A stretch of DNA of 64,000 nt from CAWBRT01 sp963832365 (GTDB lineage Bacteria; Acidobacteriota; Terriglobia; Terriglobales; Acidobacteriaceae): the NCBI GenBank assembly GCA_963832365.1, contig CAWHUL010000005.1, positions 1 to 64,000 on the forward strand, written 5' to 3'. Made by a program: the position numbers and the translations under genes. Of the stretch, positions 43,560 to 52,362 are shown piece by piece. The notes under the pieces are model-generated. The model did no database searches. It was not told the origin of the DNA and was given only the letters and a program-made list of their open reading frames with translations. Positions within the stretch are counted from its first letter, which is position 1; the number at the start of each line of letters is the position of its first letter.

Positions 43560-44322
43560 ATCCAAAGTCGTCCATCAGCCCGCCGACTGGCAAGAGTTTG
43601 AGAATAGAATCCGCGAGCGAACACCGGCACGACTCCTGGAAGGCCGTTCTGGAGCCTCCTATCGCACGGCGACGCTGCTTCAACTGCGAGCCGACCATGC
43701 CGCCGCCCGGGATGCGGTTCGGGCAGAACTCAATCTCAATGCACATTTCAGCCGGGAGTTCGTCAGACGCTGGAAGTTGTTCGAGGTGCAAACCGAAGCC
43801 AACTCAAAGCCTGAGTATCTGTTGCGCCCCGATCTCGGACGAACTCTGGGTGAGGTGGCGCGCTCCTCCGTACGAGCGCAGTGCCCACAAGATCCAGACG
43901 TGCAGATCGTGGTCGGAGACGGGCTTTCGGTCAGCGCCGTCGCGGCTCAGGTCCCGGGACTATTGCCGCTGCTATGCGACGGCGGGCGAGAGCGGAATTG
44001 GACCGTGGGACGGCCTTTTGTAGTCCGGCACTGCCGTGTCGGCATCATGAACCACATCGGGGAACTGCTGACGCCGGGCGCGGTAGTGCTGCTCATTGGC
44101 GAACGCCCCGGGTTGGCGACCGCTGAGAGCCTGTCCGCCTATCTCGGTTACCGCCCGCGTCCCGGGCACACCGATGCTGATCGCAACCTGGTCTCCAATA
44201 TTCACACCCGGGGCGTACCCGTTGGAAAAGCCGCCACCCGTATCCTTAATTTAGTCGGGCGGATGCTCGAAGAGGGAACCAGCGGCACGCACCTGAAGGA
44301 ACACAACGACCAGAAGGCATAG
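43549..44322 (+). CDS. eutC: Ethanolamine ammonia-lyase small subunit
   Basis: The 257-residue protein is EutC, which forms the B12-binding domain with EutB. Visible are ARLLEGRSGASYRTATLLQL, QIVVGDGLSVSAVAAQVPG, VRHCRVGIMNHIGELL, LIGERPGLATAESLSAYLGY and the TDADRNLVSNIHTRG tail. The start ATG lies inside the last codons of eutB (11-base overlap), giving coupled synthesis. The C-terminal 15 residues are charged and not part of the conserved core. Confidence 0.95.
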   Translation: MAGESKVVHQPADWQEFENRIRERTPARLLEGRSGASYRTATLLQLRADHAAARDAVRAELNLNAHFSREFVRRWKLFEVQTEANSKPEYLLRPDLGRTLGEVARSSVRAQCPQDPDVQIVVGDGLSVSAVAAQVPGLLPLLCDGGRERNWTVGRPFVVRHCRVGIMNHIGELLTPGAVVLLIGERPGLATAESLSAYLGYRPRPGHTDADRNLVSNIHTRGVPVGKAATRILNLVGRMLEEGTSGTHLKEHNDQKA

Positions 44323-44848
44323 AGTTAACGCTCTAAACGACGGCGCTGCGACTGAGCCGTTTAGTCCTCCAGGAAGGCTGCCGCGGGCGGCTACACTTTG
44401 TGTTTTGCGAAAGGCGCAGATAGCCGGGCGCGCGTCTCCAGTCCACCGGCGCAGGACCGGGCGCGCCGGGTGCCGAAGGAAAAGGCCGATAGCGGCGGTA
44501 GCGATTACGGCGACCGCGGCGCCCTTTCTGGAGAAGGCGATCCTGAGCCGGGACAAAGCGCCTGGAGTTGCAGATGAAGCTGGAGCAAATCCAATCCGAT
44601 GCGCGTGTCCTGGTCGCCTGAGCACGCTGTGGCATGTGGCCAGCCTCGATAGGCGTGAGCCGGCCTAACGTCTCGTTTAAACGGGTTTTCGCTCGCGCGA
44701 GGGCTATGATTCGATTTTCCTAAATAAGGCTTCGGGCGACCTCATACGACCCCTTGTAGCGGGCTCTAATCGAGCACCGGCGAATCAGGAGGAAAAGCGG
44801 TGGCGAAGGAATGGCCGCCCACCATGTCGGGACCGCTACCAAGCCAGG
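44323..44848. other. Gap at the left edge of the island
   Basis: About 525 bases between eutC and the first island gene. Long open frames on both strands overlap here without motifs. A 59-codon plus-strand frame (44800-44979, GTG start, VAKEWPPTMSGPLPSQV) has a textbook AGGAGGAAAAGCG ribosome-binding site and runs antisense into the island's replication gene. It may be a small gene or the truncated 5' end of a gene cut by the island. Confidence 0.35.
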
Positions 44849-45502
44849 TCATCGATACGCCTCCGGAATACAGTCGCAGCGATCGATCCGAGGAACCGAA
44901 GTTGTCATCGGGTCATCGAGGAAATAATTGCCCCGGCCCTGGCACCTGGAACAATCCTCCCGACCGTAGCCCTGGATGAAGCGGTCGTACTCCTGATCCG
45001 TCAAACCGGGGATTCGCTGCGGCTTAGATTCTGAACCGGAGCCAGAGGGTTTGTCCTTATTTCGCTTCCGCGAAGCGGAATAAGAATCTATTCTCTTCTT
45101 ATTCTTATATCTATTCTCTTCTCCCGCGGACTCAGGGGTACTTTTTCGCAATAACACTGCTAATTCTTCGAGTTTTGGCAGTGTAAAGTGACTGGAAGAT
45201 GACTGTAAGTTTACTGTAAGATCACTGTAAAGTTCCAGCCATCTTACAGTAGTTCTACAGTCAACTCCCAGTAACTTTCCAAGTTGCCAGGGGTCGCGCG
45301 GCAGGCTGCCGAGCACCCACTGATAAGCCATCATCGTGATATACAGGCCGCGTTCAGACATCGACATCCGCTGTACGGTGGCTGAACCAAGCCAGCGGTG
45401 CGGCCAAAATTTGAACCACGGCAGGGTGCCTATTTCACGTGGCTCAAACATAATATTCTCGGCCTCGGGCGCCGCCTGCTTGACTTCATCTTCTTTCCGC
45501 AT
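44849..45502 (-). CDS. DUF1376/YdaU-like phage replication protein
   Basis: The 217-residue protein has the N-terminal WFKFWPHRWLGSATVQRMSM, SERGLYITMMAYQWV and LPRDPWQLGKLLGVD segment of phage DUF1376 (YdaU-type) replication-associated winged-helix proteins. It then has a Lys/Ser-rich linker and a C-terminal zinc-finger-like CSRCQGRG...CDC cluster. Such proteins act near DnaT/DnaD-like helicase loading. Its start overlaps the primase-helicase stop in TAATG, with GGAG eight bases upstream, so translation is coupled. It is the last gene of the island operon. Confidence 0.7.
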   Translation of the reverse strand: MRKEDEVKQAAPEAENIMFEPREIGTLPWFKFWPHRWLGSATVQRMSMSERGLYITMMAYQWVLGSLPRDPWQLGKLLGVDCRTTVRWLELYSDLTVNLQSSSSHFTLPKLEELAVLLRKSTPESAGEENRYKNKKRIDSYSASRKRNKDKPSGSGSESKPQRIPGLTDQEYDRFIQGYGREDCSRCQGRGNYFLDDPMTTSVPRIDRCDCIPEAYR

Positions 45503-48312
45503 TAGATACACTCCGCAAGCGTATTTGGGTCTACTTCAATCACGAACGCATTAGCTCTCGGCTTGGCATAGCAATAGTGACTGTCCCGGTCTACTTCAAA
45601 CCAAAAAGACTCGAATGGCTGGCCGTGGCGGACACGGGCACAGGTGATGACGCCACGGTTGCCGAGTTTGTTCTTGGCCGCTACGCCCCACAGCATGTCA
45701 AATTTCTGGACAGCAGCCGAGAACGTCTCAATTTCGCTCGCGCCTAGCTCCGTCTCGAAATCCAGCAGCGTGCTATCCGGGTCGCGTTGCAGCTCTTCCA
45801 CCATGCCCTTAACAGCTTTTTTCATTTGAAAACTGGTCAAAATGATCAGCCCAGAATTGTTGTAGTAGGTGGTCTTCAGGCTCAACAATTTAGAGATAAG
45901 CTTTGACCCCGCTGCAAACTTGAATTTCTCATCCGCGTTCAACAAAAGCATGTCAAATGGATCGATAATCAGAACTTTGTACTGATACTTCTGCTGGTTG
46001 TTCTCCATATAGACGACAATCTCGTCAAGATCGTAGTTGAAGTAATCCATCCCCTTGATGTCGATGGCACCAGGGCAAGACAGCAATGCATGCAGGTCAT
46101 CAAGACACAGCCGCATGTCCTGTAAGTTCTCTAGGGTTGCTTTGTGATCGCGCCAGGTCTTGTAAGCCGGCAGCCGAAACATCTGCCTCAGGAAATACCC
46201 GTGCAGCAAGGCGACCCGGTCTTCCAGTAAAGCAGGATCGTGCTCACCGGTCACCATGAGGACGCCCTTGTTCTGGCGTGCCAGATTGATCGCCAGGGTG
46301 AGAATGATGCTGGTCTTGAAATTGTTCGGCGGACCGGCCAATCCGAAGAACCGTTCCTCACTCGACATGATCACATCGTCGATTTCGGGAAACAGCGTTT
46401 TGAACGCCAGTGGGTCGTTGTCGTCGGTCTCCACCATGCGGCGGTAACGTTCGTAAATCTGCTCGTGGTGCTCCTGCACGGAACCTTTCACGACTTTGGC
46501 ATTGGTCGAGATCCCGGCTCCCCAGCGTTCCTTGACGAATTTGCGTTCGGCGAGAGCTTCCACTGCGTTGGCGGTCTGCCCCAACTTTTTGACCCACGCA
46601 GCAGCTGTCCGCTTTTCGTCTAATACCTGGGCTTTGTCGATTAGGCTCTGACATACCCAGTCGATGGTGAGGTTCTCCTCCATCGCCCCAATACCGACCA
46701 CCAACCCGGTGGAAGGCGCGTCCCCAGATTTTCGGAGATGCATTAGAAACTCGTCTTTACTCGGCAGACGGCGGTTTTCCATTTCAAATGCGAGAAGCTG
46801 CCTGAGTACCTCTTTCCATTCCTTGTGCCAGGCTTTTTGTTCAACGACCCACCACAGCCGGCTGCGGTACAAGGCAAAGTCATGGAAAACCTCTTTCGGG
46901 TTCGAAAATACCAAAGCCAGCAATTGCTCCACCAGGTTCATGTCATCGGCGGACTTGACCTGCGGCTGCGACCGTTCCTCTTGGTACCGGGGTTCCTCTT
47001 GGTACCGGGGTTCATCGGTCTGAACGTCTTCTGCTTGCGATGGAATTGCCGGTTCGGGATCAAGGGGTTGTACGGCAATGGGCAGGGGCGCTGGCACCTG
47101 CAACGGCGAAAGATCAACTGCCGACTCGATGCTCTCTACGCTGGCAAGCTCGGGGTCGTCGATTTCAACGGACTCCATTTCCTCCCAGTTGATTTCTGCA
47201 AAGTCACCGGCGAAGATTTCGCCAGGATAAGGCTCCTCGTGTAACTGCGCCAGCTTGCTCAGTGCCGCGCCAATTCTGAAGTCTTCGCAATCGTCGCTAT
47301 GGCACTTGTAGCCGAGCGTTTTGCCAATGATAAAGGCGGATTTTTTCCAGTCGCCGCGATGACGGCGTTCCGCGTTCAGACACTCTTGAAGGACGAGGAA
47401 TCGAACGCCACTCTTCTCAAAATCGGCCTCTACAGGGCAGACCGCTTCAACCCATTCCACGAACTCGTCAGGATCGAAGTCTTCGTGGAGTTCCGGCAGA
47501 CCGAGGCTGCCCTTTGCTTTGGCCGGCATCGGAGGAGCTTGGGCGGCGATCGCCTTGAGGACCTCCACTGGGCATGGGGCGTCGCTGGCTTTTTGCTGAA
47601 CCTTATTCATCCGCCACGGACGCTCGTAGCTGTTGGTTCCCTTGCAAGTAGAGCTGCCATAGGCGCGCGTCAGGCGTGCAGCATTCTTGACGGCCTGGTC
47701 AACCTTGGCCACCTTCGCGTCGGTAAACTTAAACCCCAATGTCCGCACAAAGCCGGCTACGAGCGCGTGGCTCTCTGGTGTATTCGCCAAATGCACGCGA
47801 TACAGAGCGTGCCAACCGTTGCCGGAACTCGCTAATAGTGGATCGGTACAACCTTTATCCTGGCAAAACTGGACTAGCCTATTGGCGATCTCTGCTGCGG
47901 CGCTCTTCTCTTGTTTGGTGGCGGATTCATGATCGAAGCCTTCGGCGCGAACCGGATCAATGTCTATCATCGCCCACTCGATCGTCTCGATATCGTCATT
48001 GGTGGTAAGCGGCCACATCCTCTTATTTGGGCATAGAATAGCGTCGCGCATTTCCAGGTCGTTGGGGTTCAGGTAGAGATTGCAACGAGGCGACTCAAGC
48101 GCACTTCGCTTGATGCGATTGAAGATGTAATAGATTCCCCTGACGGTATCATGGATAATGTCCATCGCGCATATGGCTGCGGCCAGGCGATCATGGTCAT
48201 CGAAAAAGAAGCCGACCCACTTCCCGTCAACGAGGAGCAGCCGCAGCTCGGTCAGCTGACCGGGCTGAAAGATCGACTGGATGCCGTACTGTACGTCTGC
48301 CAGAATCGCCAA
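45502..48312 (-). CDS. Primase-helicase fusion (AEP-like primase, DnaB-like ATPase)
   Basis: In this 936-residue protein the N-terminal third looks like an archaeo-eukaryotic-type primase: the metal-binding MIDIDPVRAEG, LLASSGNGWHALYRV and the later LTRAYGS motif. The middle is acidic and low-complexity and contains an exact PRYQEE tandem repeat. The C-terminal third is a RecA/DnaB-type helicase (FFGLAGPPNNFKTSIILTL as Walker A, with Phe where Gly is usual, and YKVLIIDPFDMLLL as Walker B). It would prime and unwind DNA for element replication. The start is a TTG after GAGAGG, two bases after the previous stop. Confidence 0.8.
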   Translation of the reverse strand: MAILADVQYGIQSIFQPGQLTELRLLLVDGKWVGFFFDDHDRLAAAICAMDIIHDTVRGIYYIFNRIKRSALESPRCNLYLNPNDLEMRDAILCPNKRMWPLTTNDDIETIEWAMIDIDPVRAEGFDHESATKQEKSAAAEIANRLVQFCQDKGCTDPLLASSGNGWHALYRVHLANTPESHALVAGFVRTLGFKFTDAKVAKVDQAVKNAARLTRAYGSSTCKGTNSYERPWRMNKVQQKASDAPCPVEVLKAIAAQAPPMPAKAKGSLGLPELHEDFDPDEFVEWVEAVCPVEADFEKSGVRFLVLQECLNAERRHRGDWKKSAFIIGKTLGYKCHSDDCEDFRIGAALSKLAQLHEEPYPGEIFAGDFAEINWEEMESVEIDDPELASVESIESAVDLSPLQVPAPLPIAVQPLDPEPAIPSQAEDVQTDEPRYQEEPRYQEERSQPQVKSADDMNLVEQLLALVFSNPKEVFHDFALYRSRLWWVVEQKAWHKEWKEVLRQLLAFEMENRRLPSKDEFLMHLRKSGDAPSTGLVVGIGAMEENLTIDWVCQSLIDKAQVLDEKRTAAAWVKKLGQTANAVEALAERKFVKERWGAGISTNAKVVKGSVQEHHEQIYERYRRMVETDDNDPLAFKTLFPEIDDVIMSSEERFFGLAGPPNNFKTSIILTLAINLARQNKGVLMVTGEHDPALLEDRVALLHGYFLRQMFRLPAYKTWRDHKATLENLQDMRLCLDDLHALLSCPGAIDIKGMDYFNYDLDEIVVYMENNQQKYQYKVLIIDPFDMLLLNADEKFKFAAGSKLISKLLSLKTTYYNNSGLIILTSFQMKKAVKGMVEELQRDPDSTLLDFETELGASEIETFSAAVQKFDMLWGVAAKNKLGNRGVITCARVRHGQPFESFWFEVDRDSHYCYAKPRANAFVIEVDPNTLAECI

Positions 48313-48314
48313 AG

Positions 48315-48521
48315 TTATTCCTCTCGCACTTTAGTTGTTGCAGCGGCATTGACAGCGCGTTCGACTGCGCCGGTCTGATAGCCCTCGGTCCTGAATGGAT
48401 TGCCGACGTTAGCAGGCTCGTATCGGTCTGACTTTCCGTGGAGAGCCGGACTATACTCGCGCGTCTCAGAGTTACATTCGCTCAGGCGCGTGCAAGATAA
48501 CGCTGGATAGATGCCGATCAT
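48315..48521 (-). CDS. Small island protein, unknown (68 aa)
   Basis: The 68-residue protein (MIGIYPALSCTRLSECNSET start, KSDRYEPANVGNPFRTEGYQ middle) has an ATG preceded by GGGGGAAG and ends two bases before the primase-helicase start, so it is clearly part of the operon. It is short, polar and without a known motif. It may be an accessory to the replication module. Confidence 0.6.
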   Translation of the reverse strand: MIGIYPALSCTRLSECNSETREYSPALHGKSDRYEPANVGNPFRTEGYQTGAVERAVNAAATTKVREE

Positions 48522-48654
48522 TTCTTCCCCCTACTCGTGCCCTGTGGCCACTCTTCTCTTTACCATTGGCCACTTGGACGCGCCGGCGACACAGATACCT
48601 TCATAGCCATAGCTTTCACCCTTTTGCAAATAGGTGGCAACCGCCGTGATCTAC

Positions 48655-49125
48655 CTAATCGATCGACGACTTCGGGTCTGTGAACACTGCTCCATCCCAT
48701 TTTTCGTCGAGGGTTGCATCAGGACCCTCAGCGACCAACGTGTACCCATATTGGCCGTTCTCCTTTTCTAAGCCGCGGGTAAAAACACCCTCTGCGACCT
48801 CGAGGTCCAAGGCAAAATTAGCAATGCCCAAGTAGTCGCCGGCAAGCCAATCCGCGTAGTCCACGCCGCCGGCCACGGTCCACAATTTGGAGGCGCGCAT
48901 GCGATCGGCGACGCATTGGACAAATCCGGAATCGATCCCCATGGTCGTCGCGATGGCATCCACGTCAGGCCCGCAAAATAGCGCAGCGATCATTATGATG
49001 GCGGTGTTTCGGCTGGGATCGGTATCAGACAGCCATTCAGCAGCAATCCGTATGACTTCTTGGCGAATGGCGTCATCGATCTTGGCGTTGGGGTTGTGAT
49101 TCGGTTCAGAAATATGCTTCTCCAC
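48655..49125 (-). CDS. Island hypothetical protein (156 aa)
   Basis: The 156-residue protein begins with a GTG after AGGAGAAGAT. The helical N-terminal part (IRQEVIRIAAEWLSDTDPSR, IDSGFVQCVADRMRASKLWT) resembles a winged-helix or helical bundle, with a possible helix-turn-helix from DAIATTMGIDSGFVQCV. The C-terminal part is beta-rich (GQYGYTLVAEGPD). No family is recognised. A transcriptional or replication-control role is possible but unproven. Confidence 0.6.
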   Translation of the reverse strand: MEKHISEPNHNPNAKIDDAIRQEVIRIAAEWLSDTDPSRNTAIIMIAALFCGPDVDAIATTMGIDSGFVQCVADRMRASKLWTVAGGVDYADWLAGDYLGIANFALDLEVAEGVFTRGLEKENGQYGYTLVAEGPDATLDEKWDGAVFTDPKSSID

Positions 49126-49388
49126 ACATCTTCTCCTATGTTAATAAGCTCTCTGCCAGGCTTTTCGGTGCAGGACATGCCTAGATCACTACCGCACCGC
49201 CCTCGAATTTCCGTTTAAAACGGCCATGCGGGCAGTGCCGGGGTTTTTGCGTGTAATGAGCAAAGATACATCCGGTCACCTACCCCGGTCTTTGTGCAAC
49301 TTCTCAACAATCACCAATAGCCCCGCAGCCCCCGTTTCAGCGCTGAGCACGCGCCCTGACTTGATTACTGGAACATTCAGCTGACAAA

Positions 49389-50024
49389 TCACGCTACTGG
49401 TGTACTAGGCTGTGCCATTGCTCTATTCTTCAGCGAAAGCGGACTTGCATAACGAAGGCCTGTCACAAACGTCACAGACTTGTAGTAACGTTCAATCGGC
49501 ACAAAAACCCCAGCTGACTCTGCCCAGGATCGCAGGGATCGTCCGCATGAGTGTGTCCAGGACAACACTTCGACGCCCCAACCCTTTACATGTAAGCGTT
49601 TGAGATCAGCATGGAAACCAGTGCCATCGTTGAACCCCGCTCCATCCCCTGTGAGTAGCACAGCAACACCAGGCGGCTGGACATCAAGCGCTGCGCGCAG
49701 CATGTGTACCTGCAAACACTGATCCACACCTTGCTCGCGCCTCGAAGAGTTGCCGGGCTCAAATATTTCGACTTCGGTGCCGGTGTCACGAAGCTTCTGC
49801 CACATAGCCGCCAGATCGGCGAAGTCCGAACCGACGCAGATAATCTTTCCCGCCTGCCGACCTGCCAGTGCAAGTCTGAGTAGATGTGTGAATTGAATGC
49901 GCATGCCAGCAGCGAAGGCCGGGCCCTCTGTGTTTTCTGCGTATTCACGCCCTGCTAAAAAGATGTTGCTGTTGTCCCAAAATACGTACGTACACTGCTT
50001 GCGGGTTTCCATAGGTCTGGTCAT
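49389..50024 (-). CDS. NYN/PIN-like domain protein (LabA type)
   Basis: The 211-residue protein has the NYN nuclease fold: an N-terminal WDNSNIFLAGREY with the first acidic residue, DQCLQVHMLRAAL with the second, and LLTGDGAGFNDGTGFHADLK with the terminal acidic pair and a glycine-rich loop. These are characteristic of LabA-like and limkain NYN domains, which cleave RNA or act in RNA handling. The C-terminal tail is basic. On a mobile element it may be a defence or regulatory nuclease. The ATG at 50024 has an AAGGA ribosome-binding site. Confidence 0.78.
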   Translation of the reverse strand: MTRPMETRKQCTYVFWDNSNIFLAGREYAENTEGPAFAAGMRIQFTHLLRLALAGRQAGKIICVGSDFADLAAMWQKLRDTGTEVEIFEPGNSSRREQGVDQCLQVHMLRAALDVQPPGVAVLLTGDGAGFNDGTGFHADLKRLHVKGWGVEVLSWTHSCGRSLRSWAESAGVFVPIERYYKSVTFVTGLRYASPLSLKNRAMAQPSTPVA

Positions 50025-50103
50025 TCGAATCCTTGATCCGGATCAAGACTGCTGATCTAATTCCTTGTGGAAAGTAGGGATGGCCATGTCAGTCTTTCTC
50101 CCC

Positions 50104-50553
50104 TTACTCTTTGTCATCCTCTTTCACCTGCGCGTAGACCGCATCCAGACAGGCCTGGCATATCGGCGCGTACTTCGTGGCGTCGATGCTGCACGGGCCG
50201 TCCGGCTCGTCGATCAAGATGTGGCCGTCGGCCAGCTCGATCACGCAGTGCTCGGCCGGCTTGCCGCACTTCACGCACCCGAAGGCTCGACGAATCCTCT
50301 GTGCCCCGCCCGCGATGAAGGTAGGGCGCCAGGTATCGGCGAAGCAGGGCTCGCAGCAGTACAGCCATGCGCCCGTGCCGTCGGGCTCCTGCCATTCCAC
50401 TTCCCACGCAGCCGGGGCGCCGCATTGGCGCTCTGTCAAATCGTCTAGCTGGTGAATGGTCATGCAGGTGCGCACTCCCATGTACGGTTCGGCCTCAAGT
50501 TGGCTCATCACCGTGCCTGAAACTAGTTCTCTGCGGTATATCGGTAGACTCAT
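50104..50553 (-). CDS. Cys-rich zinc-ribbon-like island protein
   Basis: The 149-residue protein starts at an ATG following GGAGGAGG. It contains spaced cysteine motifs (YCCEPCF, FGCVKCGKPAEHC, PICQACL) suggesting two zinc-ribbon-like sites, and a beta-rich core (HCVIELADGHILIDEPDGPC). No family is recognised. Such proteins often bind nucleic acids in mobile elements. The 80-residue N-terminal extension in the longer frame lacks support. Confidence 0.65.
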   Translation of the reverse strand: MSLPIYRRELVSGTVMSQLEAEPYMGVRTCMTIHQLDDLTERQCGAPAAWEVEWQEPDGTGAWLYCCEPCFADTWRPTFIAGGAQRIRRAFGCVKCGKPAEHCVIELADGHILIDEPDGPCSIDATKYAPICQACLDAVYAQVKEDDKE

Positions 50554-50759
50554 CAGTCCTCCTCCTTCTACACAATGCTTCCAGCGCATTCGCGCAGGTA
50601 GGGTGTTAATCAGCCCCAGCTTCGGAAGCCTCGCCACGCCGGCCATATCCGTGCTGCCCGCGTAACTGCATCTCGCGCATGGAAAGATCCCGCCCCCGTC
50701 GACCGGCACATCTTGAAAGCCGGTCAGACGAGTGCTAGATGACGCTGGATTGATTCGGA

Positions 50760-51536
50760 TCATTCGAGACCGTCGAGATCGGGACCGTCGAGCCACTCGT
50801 TCGATGATGATCGAGCTTTCGATTGGTCTGCCTGCTTAGGCATCTCTGCAATGTGCTGAGCAATTCGTTCCTCTTCAGCCGAAATCATCGAAGCATCATA
50901 AAGGTAAGGTGCGATGATAGCTTCGACTTCGGCGTCCAAAGCCGGATCGTAATGATCCTGATCGAAAGCATCCTCCAATAACATCTGGTTAGACTCTGCG
51001 GATGTGCCGGGTGCCAGCCGCAATGCCTTCACCCGCTCGACTTCGGCTAATGCCTCATCCACCTCACCCGTCCGTTTCAAGACGGCACAAAAGATTTCAT
51101 ACAAAGTGGCTGTTTTGCCTGTGTTGTTGTTGTAATCGGGTATGACGTAATAATGCGAACCTCTGCCGCCCCGAAACATCGTTGTACCGTGGGGCAAATC
51201 GAATCCGCCATCCCGCAGGAGAAATGTAACCTCGGGGTACATTGCACTCAAAGCCTTAATCGCATAAAGAGGCGGGTTCCATGGCGTATCAAAGCCGATC
51301 ACGTCGGAATCCACTTGCTTCTGATGCCATTGGCGGTCCGGGTACACGTTTCGGCAGCCCCAATTGTCATAGCCCCAGTCTTGCCACTTTTCTCCAAGGT
51401 CTTTTGGACGTGGAACGATCTTCTCAACGTCAAAGAAGACGGGCTCGCCCTCATAGGGCTCGCCTTTGATCCGGTCAAGTACCGCCTGACGATTTGGACC
51501 GGTTATTTTTAACGAACACTCACAAAAATTCGGCAT
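50760..51536 (-). CDS. Api92-like (DUF1281-type) protein
   Basis: The 258-residue protein has the N-terminal MPNFCECSLKITGPNRQAV signature and the later KWQDWGYDNWGCRNVYPDRQ, VIGFDTPWNPPLYAIKALSA and MYPEVTFLLR segments of the Api92-like family with a ferredoxin-like domain, typical of phages and conjugative elements. Its function in those elements is unproven. The C-terminal 80 residues are helical and charged. The ribosome-binding site (GTGA) is modest. Confidence 0.8.
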   Translation of the reverse strand: MPNFCECSLKITGPNRQAVLDRIKGEPYEGEPVFFDVEKIVPRPKDLGEKWQDWGYDNWGCRNVYPDRQWHQKQVDSDVIGFDTPWNPPLYAIKALSAMYPEVTFLLRDGGFDLPHGTTMFRGGRGSHYYVIPDYNNNTGKTATLYEIFCAVLKRTGEVDEALAEVERVKALRLAPGTSAESNQMLLEDAFDQDHYDPALDAEVEAIIAPYLYDASMISAEEERIAQHIAEMPKQADQSKARSSSNEWLDGPDLDGLE

Positions 51537-51786
51537 TTACTAATTCACTTTCCGATATACGGTCCGTGTTTCTTGACCGGCGTTCCTAACGTACAGTCTG
51601 CGGTATCGCTGATGCATTCTGAGCATCGGCGGCCTGACCGTCCACAAGTCACAGCCATATATCGCCTTCTAAATTGGATTCCTTTGCTGTCAAGGAAACC
51701 GTGATTGGTTAGGTTGCTGTCTCCTATTAAAGACAAACTGCATTTACGTGTCGCCGGCGGCAAGGGCCATGCCCACATAAATGACC

Positions 51787-52332
51787 TCAGGGGCTTCCGT
51801 TTGGCTTTTGTGTATCCGCCAGCGCTTTCGCGGCAGCCGCCTTCTGCGTGGCCTTGCGCTTCTCAAGAAGCTTCTCGGTTTTCGCTCCAAACTCAGCCAT
51901 TACCTGCGCGGGAGTGGGACGTGTAGCAGGGCTAAGATATCGGCCAAAAATCTTCGAAGACAGTTGAGTCTCCTCGAAGGGAATGTTGCTGTTCGGCTCG
52001 TATCTAGCGAGAGTACTTTCGGCGTGATATCCGTACGCCGTCACGAATTCCCAATGTAATCTGTTCTTTGTAGTCAGGACCGACATGAGGAAAATGAGGC
52101 CCGGATGAGCGCTAAACACTTCTTCTAGTGCCGCGGGTGAAGTTGGATGCGAGGTACGGTACGTAGCACCGTCAGAGTGCGCTGTGATAGTGAGGCTACC
52201 CTCGCTCCAGAACGGGCCGAATACGCCGGCTAGATCCTTCTCGACCCGCGCGACATCATTCGTCGCGCCAATAACTCGAATGGCAAATTGCCGATGATCA
52301 TTCCTATTATTGCCGTTTGCGGTTTGATTCAT
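51787..52332 (-). CDS. Island hypothetical protein, possibly Api92-related
   Basis: The 181-residue protein starts at an ATG following AGGAGAGCGAC. It has a beta-alpha pattern (FAIRVIGATNDVARVEKDLA, GVFGPFWSEGSLTITAHSDG, VFSAHPGLIFLMSVLTTKNR) reminiscent of the ferredoxin-like Api92 domain in its neighbours, then an Ala/Lys-rich coiled tail. The relationship is suggestive only. It is 30 bases from the next gene, so it belongs to the same operon. Confidence 0.6.
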   Translation of the reverse strand: MNQTANGNNRNDHRQFAIRVIGATNDVARVEKDLAGVFGPFWSEGSLTITAHSDGATYRTSHPTSPAALEEVFSAHPGLIFLMSVLTTKNRLHWEFVTAYGYHAESTLARYEPNSNIPFEETQLSSKIFGRYLSPATRPTPAQVMAEFGAKTEKLLEKRKATQKAAAAKALADTQKPNGSP

Positions 52333-52362
52333 GTCGCTCTCCTTTTACTGTTAGCGCGATAC

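Noticed and set aside
44333..44668. Overlapping open frames on both strands after eutC
   Set aside because: They are Arg-rich in both directions, without a ribosome-binding site or recognisable domain, as expected of G+C-rich non-coding DNA.
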